This document shows positions 17,339 through 29,700 of a stretch of 64,000 bases of DNA, in pieces; position 1 is the first letter of the stretch; each line of letters opens with the position of its first letter. The DNA comes from a virus. A program made the translations under genes and the position numbers. Under the pieces are notes generated by a model that worked only from the letters and a program-made list of their open reading frames with translations, was not told the origin of the DNA and did no database searches. The DNA lies in the IMG/VR virus record IMGVR_UViG_3300047552_001097, positions 62,001-126,000 of that record; one strand, written 5' to 3'.

Positions 17339-19100
17339 AAGGAATAAAAATAAAGGTAATAATACAAGTAGTTTACTAGCTTCATTAATAAGTGAGGCTA
17401 GTACCTCATTAGAGGCAGATAGCAATCTTTCTATAGTAGAGTTTGCAGAGGATATTTTATTTAATAGTAGAGTAAACTTGTTTCCTCAACAAAGGGCGGT
17501 GTTAAAGATATATAACAATGAGGATATAAATGAAGATGAGGAGAATATATTAAACGAGTGGTTTAATGAAGGTAAGACTACATGGAGGAAGGGTAGGGTA
17601 TATAGTGATTTAGTTCTAGAAGCTGGTAGGGGTTCTGGTAAGAGTGTATTGGCAGCTATTATAGTTCTTTATGAGTTCTATAAGTTAATCTCATTAAAAG
17701 AACCTGCTTTATTCTATGGACTTATACCTAATGACCCTATATCCATATTTGTTATAGCTAAGAGTGGAGACCAAGTAAAAGAGACTTTATATGCAAAGAT
17801 AAAGGGTTATGCTGAACAGAGTGAATACTTTAAAGCTCTAGTAGATAATGAAAAGATAACTATACAAGAAGAGATGATTAGATGTAAGGATAAGAATATA
17901 GCTATATATGCTAAACACACTAACTCCTCCTCTCTAGTAGGTTATACCCTTAAGTGTTTAGTTCTAGATGAAGTGGCTAGATTTGATACTAGATTAGATG
18001 AGTATGGGGACCTTACTTCAGCGGCTGATGATATCTTTTATAACGTAGGTAAGGGTGTAAAGAGATTTGGAGCTAAAGGTAGAAGAGTAGCTATATCTAG
18101 TGCTTGGAGAGTTAATGACCCTATAGAAAGACTTCTTAAAACAGCAGATAAGGACCCAGAGACTATTGGATTTAAATTATGTACTTGGGATATTAATAAA
18201 AGACCAGAGTCTACTAGACAATCTCTTAACTCTGAATATCTAAAGGACCTTACTAGAGCTCAATTAGAGTATGAGGGCATAAGAATAAATAATAAGGGCT
18301 CTTCCTTTATATTAGAGGAACTTATAGATAAATGTACTAAAGGTTTATCTATGATAGATACAAAGGAGATAAATTTAGACATAGGGGATAGAGGTTATGT
18401 AGGACAAAAAGTATTAAGAATAGAAAAAGATAGAGAGACCCCTTGTTTTATTCATATAGATTTTAGTGTTAAGAGGGATGCTACTGGACTAGCTATAGCT
18501 TATCCTTATAAAGTAGATGATAGGTACTTAATTAATGTAGGAGGTTTAATTAAATGGACTCCATATACAGATGATAAAGGAAAGAAAAGGTTAATAAACT
18601 TTAATAATATAGAAGAAGTATTAATGATTCTAGCTCTTAATAGGAATATATTAAAGATGACATTTGACTCTTTTAGTAGTGCTCCAACTATTCAGAAGCT
18701 ATATACATTAGGTATAGACACTCAAGAGGTGTCTGTTTCTAGAAGTAGTCAAGCTGAGTATTTTACTTTATTTAGGGATTTATTAAACCAGGAATTAGTT
18801 ATTCTACCTAAAGATTCAATATACTTTTCATCTTTAAAGTCTGAGTTATTGGGCATTAAGATGAATGAAAATCTGTCTATAAGTCATGGACTACAAGGGA
18901 AAGATATATCAGATGCTGTAGTTAATAGTGTGTTTCAGTGCTATAACTATATAGTTAATTCTGGTTTAACCTTTAACAATACTAATAATATACTAGTTAA
19001 TCCTAGTCTTAACTCTTTTATAAATATAATTAATTCCCCTTATAATATAGGTTCTAGTGTTAATAGATACCGTTCTCTTAAATATAAACGTCTTATTTAA
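17331..19100 (+). CDS. terL: Terminase large subunit (packaging ATPase and nuclease)
   Basis: This 589-residue protein is the DNA-packaging motor. The N-terminal ATPase domain has a Walker A motif, GRGSGKS, at about residues 98-104 and a Walker B motif, CLVLDE, at about 209-214. The C-terminal RNase H-like nuclease domain shows the expected spaced acids: HIDFS near 376, TFDSF near 445 and KDISDAV near 526. Length and order are normal for the family and I see no intein or intron. The start overlaps the previous gene by 8 bases. A small subunit is not obvious next to it; the HTH protein at 33971 is a candidate. Confidence 0.95.
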   Translation: MLKRNKNKGNNTSSLLASLISEASTSLEADSNLSIVEFAEDILFNSRVNLFPQQRAVLKIYNNEDINEDEENILNEWFNEGKTTWRKGRVYSDLVLEAGRGSGKSVLAAIIVLYEFYKLISLKEPALFYGLIPNDPISIFVIAKSGDQVKETLYAKIKGYAEQSEYFKALVDNEKITIQEEMIRCKDKNIAIYAKHTNSSSLVGYTLKCLVLDEVARFDTRLDEYGDLTSAADDIFYNVGKGVKRFGAKGRRVAISSAWRVNDPIERLLKTADKDPETIGFKLCTWDINKRPESTRQSLNSEYLKDLTRAQLEYEGIRINNKGSSFILEELIDKCTKGLSMIDTKEINLDIGDRGYVGQKVLRIEKDRETPCFIHIDFSVKRDATGLAIAYPYKVDDRYLINVGGLIKWTPYTDDKGKKRLINFNNIEEVLMILALNRNILKMTFDSFSSAPTIQKLYTLGIDTQEVSVSRSSQAEYFTLFRDLLNQELVILPKDSIYFSSLKSELLGIKMNENLSISHGLQGKDISDAVVNSVFQCYNYIVNSGLTFNNTNNILVNPSLNSFINIINSPYNIGSSVNRYRSLKYKRLI

Positions 19101-19105
19101 CTTTA

Positions 19106-19795
19106 ATGTTTACTTGCCCAATCCCCAATTGTTACTCTTTAGCCTCTACTCCAGAGTGTATACCTGTAGTTTCTTATATAGATTCATGCTTTTCCTATGA
19201 AGACCCTCCCATATCCTTACCTATATTAGAACCTATTATGTTAGCTCCTAGGTTCTATATAGAGGTTTCTACTAAAGGAGAAGCCTCTTTCATTTATAAG
19301 ATTGATAAGTATGGGTTACTTAGTAATTATATTCAACTGCTTTTAAAACCTAATAAAGAGTATAAAGTTAAGTATTTTCAATGGAAAAAGGTTATATCTA
19401 CTTCTATTAATACAAGTTCATTAACTAAAATTTTAATAAAAGAGGAGATATGGAAGATTCCTTCTTCCTATTTATTGCTCCAAAGTCTTAGTTTAATTAG
19501 AAAAGATGATGATTCTAGTTCATGTATTGATGACTTTGATGTTATAGATAACCCTTTTATTCTTAATCCAACTATTAATATAGAACCTAAGTATAAAGGA
19601 AACCTTATTTATAAGACTCTTAATCTACCTATTTGTACTTATACTAATGAAAGAGTTGTATCTTCTATAGGAATTGGATGGTCTAATGCTCCTAAACCTG
19701 GAACTAAATATTCTATTTCATACTACCAACCACTAGATATTAAACAAGTAATAACTAATACTAATCATATAGATTTAACTAATATATACACCTAA
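19106..19795 (+). CDS. Hypothetical late protein, 229 aa
   Basis: This gene follows the terminase by 5 bases. The 229-residue product has a Cys- and Pro-rich N-terminal 50 residues (CPIPNC and further cysteines) and a beta-rich body. No signal peptide or catalytic motif is recognised. Together with the next two small genes it links the terminase to the giant gene, where head-tail connector or tail-completion proteins might be expected. That assignment is inference. Confidence 0.6.
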   Translation: MFTCPIPNCYSLASTPECIPVVSYIDSCFSYEDPPISLPILEPIMLAPRFYIEVSTKGEASFIYKIDKYGLLSNYIQLLLKPNKEYKVKYFQWKKVISTSINTSSLTKILIKEEIWKIPSSYLLLQSLSLIRKDDDSSSCIDDFDVIDNPFILNPTINIEPKYKGNLIYKTLNLPICTYTNERVVSSIGIGWSNAPKPGTKYSISYYQPLDIKQVITNTNHIDLTNIYT

Positions 19796-19796
19796 T

Positions 19797-20243
19797 ATGA
19801 CTAATCTAACCTTTACAAATAACCAATATGATATTAAAACCTATGCTGTTAGAACTATATTACCTAGTTTAAGTGTATTAGGTAAAGCTATAAAGATGGA
19901 TATAGAGGACTCTAGATTTGTTCTTAAAGGAGTGTTTACTACAGAGTTCATTCTTAATAAAGCTATAATAAGTTACTTTATTCCCTCTAAACCTAGTCCT
20001 TTCTATGCTAATAAACCTGTATGTCTAGTAGGTAATATTACTGGACCAGCCCCAGACTTATATATTCAAGCGGCTAACTCTTCTTTTATAGAAGGGACTA
20101 TAAGTCGTTTAGTATATATAAATGAGTGGTATCAGGGTGTAAATCCTTTTACTCAAGCTAGAAATCCATCTACTGCATTCGACTTTTTTAAACATCTATT
20201 AGCCTCTAACATAGAAGATGTAATTAATTACCCTAATCAATAA
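19797..20243 (+). CDS. Hypothetical late protein, 148 aa
   Basis: This 148-residue protein has no cysteine cluster and only one Cys (in PVCLVGN). Alternating hydrophobic residues suggest a beta-rich fold, as in small tail tube or connector proteins, but there is no identifiable motif. The ATG follows the upstream stop by one base and the operon spacing is tight, so it is almost surely expressed with its neighbours. Confidence 0.6.
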   Translation: MTNLTFTNNQYDIKTYAVRTILPSLSVLGKAIKMDIEDSRFVLKGVFTTEFILNKAIISYFIPSKPSPFYANKPVCLVGNITGPAPDLYIQAANSSFIEGTISRLVYINEWYQGVNPFTQARNPSTAFDFFKHLLASNIEDVINYPNQ

Positions 20244-20247
20244 CTAT

Positions 20248-20790
20248 ATGCCACACCCATGTACTAACTCTTGTTCTCCTAATAATAGATGTAAAGATAG
20301 ACCTCATGCTGGTCTATCTTTTAGACTACATAAGGATGATTCTATTTATACCCCTATCATAGAAGCTAGAACTCTAAGAATAAATCATTTATATGAATGG
20401 GAACTAGAATCTGGTTCTGCCTATGAGTCCTCATTCTTCTCATCTATAAAACTACAATATGACCAGATTCTATCTCCACCAGCTATGCAACCAGCATTTA
20501 ATATAGAACCTCTTATCATATCCTTCCACTCCTCTGACTTCTATAAAGTAGATTTATCTAACGCCTCTTTACCTGAATATATATCTGGTATATATGTTCT
20601 CACTAATGTGGTTATTAAAGAAATAGCTTTAGACCAGGACTGTTGTTGTAATAAGATGAAGGTAATAAAAGCTAGAGGAACGTTTGATTGTGTAACAAAT
20701 ATAGATACAGTACCAGATAAAGATTGTAGGGTTGAGGTATATCCAATACCAGTTCCAGTTAGTATTAAAGAATGTAATAGTTGTGATTAA
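20248..20790 (+). CDS. Cys-rich hypothetical late protein, 180 aa
   Basis: The 180-residue product has eleven cysteines. They cluster at the N-terminus (CTNSCSPNNRC, residues 5-15), at CCC near residues 133-135 and at the C-terminal CNSC. Such spacing could bind metal or form disulphides. The central part is beta-rich. It lies two bases before the giant gene, so it may be a partner of that protein in the virion. No family is recognised. Confidence 0.6.
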   Translation: MPHPCTNSCSPNNRCKDRPHAGLSFRLHKDDSIYTPIIEARTLRINHLYEWELESGSAYESSFFSSIKLQYDQILSPPAMQPAFNIEPLIISFHSSDFYKVDLSNASLPEYISGIYVLTNVVIKEIALDQDCCCNKMKVIKARGTFDCVTNIDTVPDKDCRVEVYPIPVPVSIKECNSCD

Positions 20791-20792
20791 TT

Positions 20793-23700
20793 ATGTCTTC
20801 TTCTTCTCTTGATAGGTCTTTAAATTCTAGATATAATGAGGAGTCTTCTTTATCTAAGGCATTAAGAGACCCTGTTAGTATAGCACTAGCTGGAACTGCC
20901 GCTATGGGTGGTGTATTAGGATCTATTAATTTCTTTAATAAAGTTAGAGATGATTATTATCATCCTTTTACTAGCTTCTTAAGAGATAGATTGAATGCTG
21001 ATATTACACTAGAGGTTCCTTATGACTATTACGATGAACCCTCAGCCTCCCGTTCAGAGAATACAACAAGAAAAACTAATAATCTAACAGAAATAGACCT
21101 TACTCCTACTCCTTCTTCCTCTGGTGATGTACCAGAGACTAATATCTTTATTAGGATAAATAATTGGATGACTGAGAGGAGACAGGAGCGTATGAATCAA
21201 AGATACGGTTCTAGTAATCCCGCACCTAATACTTCTAGCACCCCCTCTAGACCTACATCTAATACTAATACTCCAGCACCTAAACCCTCAATACCTCAGC
21301 CCATAACTCCTCCCCCAACTAATCCCTCTTATTCAATACCAGACCCTTGGCTTGATACTTCAACTAGTAATACTCCCCCTACTAGACCTTCTATTGTTCC
21401 TGCTTCTGTTAATTCCCCATCTACTCCAGTTAATAAAACTGTTCTTCCTTCTAATTCTGGAGTATCTATTAATCCTCCATCTATCTCTAGAGCAGCTCCT
21501 AGTGTACAGGTTAATAATGTTATCCCTAATAAAAGACCGTTAAATCTTAATTCATTACCTCCTTCTAATAAGGTAATGGGTAGTATAGGTATAGCCGCTC
21601 TTAGTTATATAGGGTTAGGGGTTCTATTAAGGGGGCCTGATTATTTATCTTATACCTCTAGTGGGTTTACTAGTTTCCTAGGAGGATTAACTACAAATAA
21701 TCCATATAAGGATGTAATACTACCAGGGGGTCATAGAGTTATTCCTAGTCTATCTAATAGAACTCTTATGAGTAACTCTAGGTCTGATACTTTTATAGAT
21801 GGTTATAAAGTAATGGATATATCCATACCCTCTGGAGCTGACTCTAAGAATAAATCTATAGAGACTAACTACCTTCCAGAGGTACTAGCAGCAACTATAG
21901 GTATATCCTTTGGGGTAGGGGTTGATGTAGGGATGTCTAAGTTATCTAAGAGTATGGCTAATAGGTCTAACACCTTTAGACATGTATTTGATAGAGATAG
22001 AACAGGGACTTTTAGTAAGAACTTCTCTCCTTTACTTTTAGGAGCTATAGCTGGAGCAGCTATATCAGATAACTCTATAGAAGATAAAGTACAGGGCACT
22101 TACCTAGGAGCTATGGGAGGAGGATTTATAGGGTTCCTAGGTATGAAAGAAGAGATAGGTCCCATGCTTAATAAAAGATTAGGTCTAGGTCTAATGGGTG
22201 GGGCTCTAGGTCTATTAATAGGTTCTAAGATAAGTGCTTCTAAAGAATCTAATAAAGTCACTTCTTATAGTATTAACAAAGGAGGAGAGTTAAGAGTTAC
22301 TTATGATAACTTACAGGAGCTAATAAAAGAAGATAAAGCTACATTACCCTATGACTTCTATAAACATCCAGAGGCTAATAAGTTAGTAGAGGCTTATCTA
22401 ATAAGTAATCAAAGGGGTTTTAGAGGTATAGAAGATACAGGTAATTATGCAGATAGACATTTAATTTATCAGGTAAATAAAGATAAGCATGGATATAATA
22501 CTCAAATAGGTAAGTTAAATATTAAGTTGGATATAACTGTTCCTAGTTATTCAAAAGAGGAGGGGTTTATTAGAGTTAGTCAAGAGGAGGTTAGAAAGAA
22601 GTATTCTATTAAGGATACTGATTCTATTGATAGAGCTAATGGTTTATTTAATGCTTATCAGATAGGTTTATTTATACCTTCTATGACCTTCTTTACTATA
22701 GGGACTATAGCAGAGGTTAAGAATAAACCCGGGGTTAAGAAGATAGTAGATTTTATTACTAACTATACAGATAAGGTTAAGTATCTATGGCCAGGAGAAA
22801 GAGCTATAGGTGAGGGTATACAGGAGATAGGGCAGGGGAGTACAGCCTTTCTTACTAGAGGCTATTCTAGAGGACTTAATAGAGGTATAAGGAAACTAGG
22901 GGAGGGCATTAAGTATAAAGTTATAGGTGAATCCCTTAGTTTAGCTAAGAAGACATTTATCTATGCTATACCTGTATCTATAATCTCCTCTATGTTTGGA
23001 AATATAGACAGAGATAATAATCAGAATATAGAGGTCTATAGTAAAGAGGTGTCTCACTATGAAGCTATAGAGACTATAATGCCAAAGGCTACAGGTAATA
23101 AGAATATAGACTCTAGAGTTAATCTTCAGACTTATATGGAGGAGGGTACAGCCTATAAGTTAGGGGATGTTATTATCTATGATTCGGGCACTATAGGCCA
23201 AGGATTAAGGAACTTTCTAGAGACAGCTCCAGATAAATCTGTTAAAGCTCTTTTATATAAGCTAGGACATGAACAGGGGTTACAAGAGGTAATAAGTAGA
23301 AAGGCTGCTATAGGGGGTATAGGTATAAGTGGTGGGGACAATATAGATACCTTTTCCTTTTGGGATGAGATAGGAAAAGGATTTCAAGGAGAGGGGTCAT
23401 GGGCACAGGTTTTTAGTTATCCTTTAAGAGCTAGTAAACATGAATCATTAGGAGCTGGTATAGCTTCAATAACCAGTCCTATAGTAGGAGGGTTGTATAA
23501 CAATCTAGCTACTAACCTAGGCTTTGACCCTATATATAACTATAAGTTTGATAAAGATGTTTACTCTCCATTAGCTCATTCTCTAAATACTCTTACTTAT
23601 GGTGGGTTGGGAGCAGCAATAGGTATAGGGATACATTCATATGTAGGGGGAGCAGGTAGGATACCTATGAGGGGTAAAGGGAGATTCGTAGGAGGGTTAA

Positions 23701-26700
23701 TAGGAGGGCTTATAGGTGTAGCTCTAGGAGCCACTCAACCTACATATATAGACTCTGGATTCTATGATTCCTTAAGTAAACAAACACAGTTATCCTTTGG
23801 GGTATTTAAAGAGAGTAGTGCCCATAAAGCTCTTACTAAAAAAGATTCTTCTATAGGAGACTTAGTATTAGGGGCTGGACTAACTGCTGGACTACCAGCA
23901 TTGGTAGGTGTGGCTCTACCAATGAAAGGGAGAGTTAATAGAGGTATATTCCTAGGGATAGTTGGTTATACCACTGGTATGATTATATCTACTATGACAG
24001 GTAATGGTGTATTACCATCTACCTTACCTATGTCTAGAAGGTTCTTAACCAATGAGTATGACCTTAGTAATCAAACCTTTAGTGTTTTACCAGGGGCTAG
24101 AAGGGGTAGTGGTAAACAACAGTTATCCCATATTCACTCTAAGACCTTATGGAGTAGGGAAGAGGTGTTTATATCTACAGGTAACTTAGATTCTGTATGG
24201 AAGAATATATATGGAGATGAGTCCCAGTTTAATATAGCTGTTAGGGTTAAAGGAGATACAGCTAAGAAGCTAATACCTCAATTAGATATTCTCCATGAGT
24301 TTATGAAGAAAGCTACTCCAGATTCTAACCTTTCTTCTATAGTAGACCAGATACCTGATTTGATACTAGGGGGGCAAGGTTCTAAATCTAATGAGAAGAT
24401 ATTAGAGTTTATTCAATCAGCTAAAGGGGATTTATGGATATCTGCTCCATATCTAGCAGGATTAAGTAGAGATGTAAGACCTTTAGTAGAAGCTATTAAA
24501 GCTCTAGAGGCTAAGGGACAAAATGTTCATCTTATAGCTCAGAACCCTAGAGGAGTGTCTGCTGGGGGCCAACCAGAGATGTCTATAGCTTTACAAAGAG
24601 AGTTATTAGCCTCTGGAATAGATGTATACACCACTCCATATACTAATACCACCCTAACCCATGCTAAGTTATTAGCTGATGATGTAAAGACCTTTATAAC
24701 TAGCCATAACCTATTCTCTGGTAACTCTATGAATAAGGTAGTAGAGGTAGGTATAGTTCTAGAGGGGGAGGAATATGCTAAGGCTACTAAACAGGCAGCC
24801 CTTAGATTTATGATAAAGAATAACTTCTCTAATATTAAAGATAGTCCTCAATTCTCTCCAGAGGTATCTAAAGGATTTAGAGGGGTAGAAAGAGTAAAGG
24901 CCCTAGATATAAACCCTCAGTTTGCTGGTCTATTTGACCACCATTCAGGCTATCTCCTTCTTAACTCTCAAATGGGAGCATCCTTTTTCTACTCTAGAGC
25001 TCTATATAATAATCTCCAACGTCAAGCAGGTTTCTATCATAGGATTATAGATGAAGAGTTTGGTCCAGCTACTAGCTTATTTAAAATAGCTTATCTAGCT
25101 CACATAAATAAGAACACTAATACTCCTTTAAGTACGGACTTATCGTATATCCCCTACTTTGTTAGTCAATATGATAAAGAGTTACAGACTCAGGGGGTAG
25201 GTGGGGTATTTAATGAGTTTGTATCCATGAGGTTAGGGATGGGTAGGATGTATAAAGATGAGTATGGGTTTATAGGTTCTATAGCTGGTTCTATAGGGGC
25301 TATTCTAGATAGAACTTACCTATTCTTCCAGGGAGGTAATATAGTGGGAGTTCATAGTAACTATGATGATGTAGATAACAAGGATATGAAGTATAAGAAT
25401 AGAATGTTTCAAGAGGGGACCTTTGAAGCATTATTTACTTATCTAGCTGTTACTGCTGAATCTGCTGTAGCTTCTATAGCCTTATATATCTCATTAGGAG
25501 AACCTATTAATTTATTAATAGGAGAGGGTTTTAAGACATCTACAGAGAACTTTATTAGAGATGCTATTAAAGAAGAAGATTTCCTATCCCCTTCATCTAG
25601 ACTTAAAAGAGCCTCTAACCTAGGGTTATATGACTCTCAGAGTTCTATACAAGCTAGACTATCTTTATTCTCTTCTATTACATCAGGGGAGGAGTATTTC
25701 TCTGTATCTAACTTTAAGTTAACTCCTTATCATGTAAGCAACTTCTTCCTTAGAGAAAGGTCCTACCATCTACAAAGAGAGGTATTAGAACCCTTCTTAC
25801 TAGAGAAGATAAACCCCTATGAGAGATTTGAAAGGTCTCAACAAGGTTTTAGAGCGGTTATTAATAAGTTTATAGAAGAGATAAGAACCCCTCCAGAGAT
25901 TAGATTAGTAGCTTCAGAATCTAATCTAGAAACTATATCTAAACTAGTAAAACAACAGAAGGAGATAAGTGAACACTTAAGTTCTATAGGGGTTAATAAA
26001 AAGCTAGTAGATGTAATTATTTCAGAGGCTATAGGTTATAAGGAAGTAAGGAGTCAATTAGCCTCTGCTCTAAATCTAGATCCTAATGCCTCCTTAGATG
26101 AAATAGTTAACACTCTTAAAGGATTTAACTCCTCCTCTTATTTAGATGGTGTACTTCCATCTATACAAACTAGAAATAAACTAGGTACTTATACTTATAC
26201 AGAAGAGGGTAAGTTAATATCAGGAGTTAATTTAGAGATAGGTAATGTAGGTGTAGAGAGAGCTACTAGGATAGCAAGAGCTGTACAGGATATATTAGAT
26301 GAGATACCTCTTAATCCTATACATTGGAAGGTCTTTAATAGTAATAGTGTGGCTTCTTTATTAGGAGTAAAGGAAGGGGGTTATCAGAGAGTGGTTAATA
26401 GAACTAACTTTACTGTTATATCTAAGGTAGCTACTATAGGGGATATCCTATCCTTTACAGATTTAACTCAAACTATGTCAGAGATTATGTTTGGTAAAGG
26501 AGGGATATCTGCCTTCATAGCCGCTAATGAAATATATAGTACAGAAATAGATAAGAGTATAGCTAGACATTCAGTAGATAGGATTCATACTATATGGAAT
26601 ATGACAGCAGGAGCTGCTTATAGAGCTTCCTCTAGAGCATGGTCTAGATATAAGTTAGTTATGGGATTACCCTTTCAGACTGGATTAATGAAGGCTAGTG

Positions 26701-29700
26701 AGTCATTAAAGGCTATGGAGTTTAATCTATTTAATAAGATAGGGGATGATGGATTAAGAGGTATAACCTGGGGAGATGATGCAGCTATTATCTCTAAGAG
26801 AATAGAGGATTTAACTAAAGAGGCTAAAGCTATATGGGAACAGTCTATACAGTCTGGTGAGTATGAACGTATATCTAAATATGTATCAAGTCTAGACCAA
26901 AGAGGGTTTATAGCTGAGTATATAGCAGAACAATTACAACCTCATGTGGATCCATTAGCCAGAAGAATTAATTATATAGATGAATCAGTAGTATCTGCAT
27001 TACATCAAGTAGATGAGGTTCATCAGGCTCTATCTAATAACCCTAGAATGGCAGGTACTTTCCTTATGGAGATGCAAGAGCATTTAAGGAAAGAAACTAT
27101 GGATATGTTTGTTACTGCTACTATGAGTGGTTCTAATCTACAGAAACGTCTTATTAAACTTAGACCAGGGGACCCCTATGGTCTAGCCTCTAAGAAGAAG
27201 ATGGCTTCTGTAGCTATGTCTTTATTAGGTATAGGAACTATATTCCTAGAACAACTCTTTACTAATACTCAGGGAGTAAGTATATTTACTCAGGTAGCCA
27301 CAGCTCTTACATTTAGTAGATATAGTGATAAAGAAAGTGGTGTATCTACTACATTTACTAATAGTGCTTTCCTACCTGGTTCTGGTGTATCTAGATATAT
27401 AACTAATATAGGGGTTAATATAGGGGTCCTTGGTCTATCTCATATAATAGGTTCTTCTATATTAAGGGCTCAGGCTCTAGATTACACCTTTGATAATGAC
27501 TTGTTATATAGACATATAGATGAGACTAGGGGAGCTTCTATTAACATAAGACTCAAACATCTAGATGCTAATGGAGATGAGGTAATAGAGCTTGTATCTG
27601 ATTTAATAGATGATTGGAAGACAGAGGGTGTAGAGTCTGGAGCTGACCTTATTAAGAGATTAAAGGGGTTAGTTAATGAGGGTTACTCCCTTCAATACGC
27701 GGTTACTAAAGGAGCTTCCACTAAGTACCTATCAGCTTTTGTAGAAGGTAAATATCTAAAGACTAGGGCTATTAGATTTGTAGGTAATACATGGTTTAAC
27801 ACTGCTGTAACATATGCTGTATTAACAATGGCTATAAAAGGGGTTAAAGGGGGTATAGCTTCTACTCTTAATACTCTTAGAGATACTACTGGAACCATAG
27901 ACCCTATTCTATTTGGAGGTATAGGTATGGGTATTGGAGCTATAAAAGGGGGATTTAGAGGAGGTCTAGCTGGATTAGCTGTAGGGGTATTTAGCTCTTT
28001 TATAATGAATAGTCTAGGGGTTAAACTTCTTAATATTGGAGGTAAAGGAGTTAAAGTAGATAATTTAGAGACTGGTATTTTATCAGAACTATCTAACTTT
28101 AGACATTATGTTATGGCTAATCTAGGAGATGCTAGTAGAGCAGAACTAATGGCAGCTCTATGGTCTAGAAATATGGAGTCTGCCTATTCTATTCTCTATA
28201 AAGAGCCTTCTGGTACAACCTCTAATGTATTAGCTAAACAAATAACCTTTCCAGTATTCCAATTCTTCTTTACTAGTAAGGTAATAGGAGAACAAATAAA
28301 TAATGAAGGGATAATAACCAATCCTGGGCAGATATATTATAGTACAGGGATTCAGGGTCCTCCTATAAGTGGTATATCCTTCTCTTTTGGTCTTCCTTTT
28401 AAGATAGTAAAGGGAAAGGGGGTGTTTGGTACAGGTATTGCCTATAATGAAGAGGCTAATGTTATGGATTATATTCATAGTGTTAGCTACACCTCTTTAT
28501 ATCTAGGAGCTAATAGTCTAGCTCTTGGGACTTTATATAAAGTAAGTAACTCATTAAAGAGTAAATCAGCTATTAAGGAAGTAGGAGTTCTAGAAATGTT
28601 AGCTAAGATGTCTAAGGGTACTGCTCAATTAGTAGATGATGTTTTAATGACTCCCGTAGAGTTTGGATATAGAGTAGTAACCTCTCTAGCTACAGTGGAT
28701 ATTCGTAATGCTTTCTCTGTAGCTTATAAGGAACAAGATAAGGCTGCTCAATTAGGTACTTTAAGAAAACCTGTAGGGGGTATAGGAGCTCTAGCATTAA
28801 AGACTTTACTAGGGTTATATATAGGGGGTCAGATAGGAAGTTTATATCAAGGTATAGTCTCTAAGGATACTATTGAGTATCAAGATAAAGTGTCTTCTGC
28901 TATAGATGTAGGGGCTCTTATAGGTGGGGGTCTAGCAGTTGGTCATCATTTTATATACCCTAAGATATATCCGCATATACAGGGTAAGTTATTTAAATAC
29001 AACTCTTTACCTAGACTCCCTAGATATATACCAGCTCTAGCTATAGGAATAGGAGTAGGCACTCTTATGGCTAATAGTAGCTATGGATTAAGTAGTGGTA
29101 TGGATTTCCATGAGGATGAACTTAGTTTCACTAAATATGCAATTACTGCTGTAGGTTATGGAACAGTATTAGGAACTGTAGCCTATAAGGTGGGTAATAT
29201 AGGATTAACAATGGCAGATACTCTCCAGAAGTATGTAGATTTAGATAGTAGGTTAGAGATGGCTACTGTTAAGAGTACAACTGGTAGTGGGTTAAATAGG
29301 ATGGTTAATAAGGCTAAGAAGTTCTACTACTCCTTATTTATAGATAATGCCCAGAAGGAAGCTCAGATGGTAGTAGATACTATTAAACATAACCAGCAGG
29401 AGATAGATGTTAGATATAACCAAGTAAAGGGGGTAAAGGGAGAAACAGTAGCAGATACTTTACCAGATGGTTATGCTCGTAAAGCTGTAGAACTTATAGA
29501 TAATAATACAGATGTTAAGTTTCTTATTCACTCTAGTGAGAACAAAGAGATTCTTAATAATATTAATAAAGCTAAGGGTTCGTTCTTAGAGTCTAGATTT
29601 CATAAAAGGATATTTCCTCATAGAGTTAAGAGAACAGTAGGTGGGATGATAGCTCTTGGAATAGGATTATCTATATTAATGGGAGGTAATGAGGGTCAGT

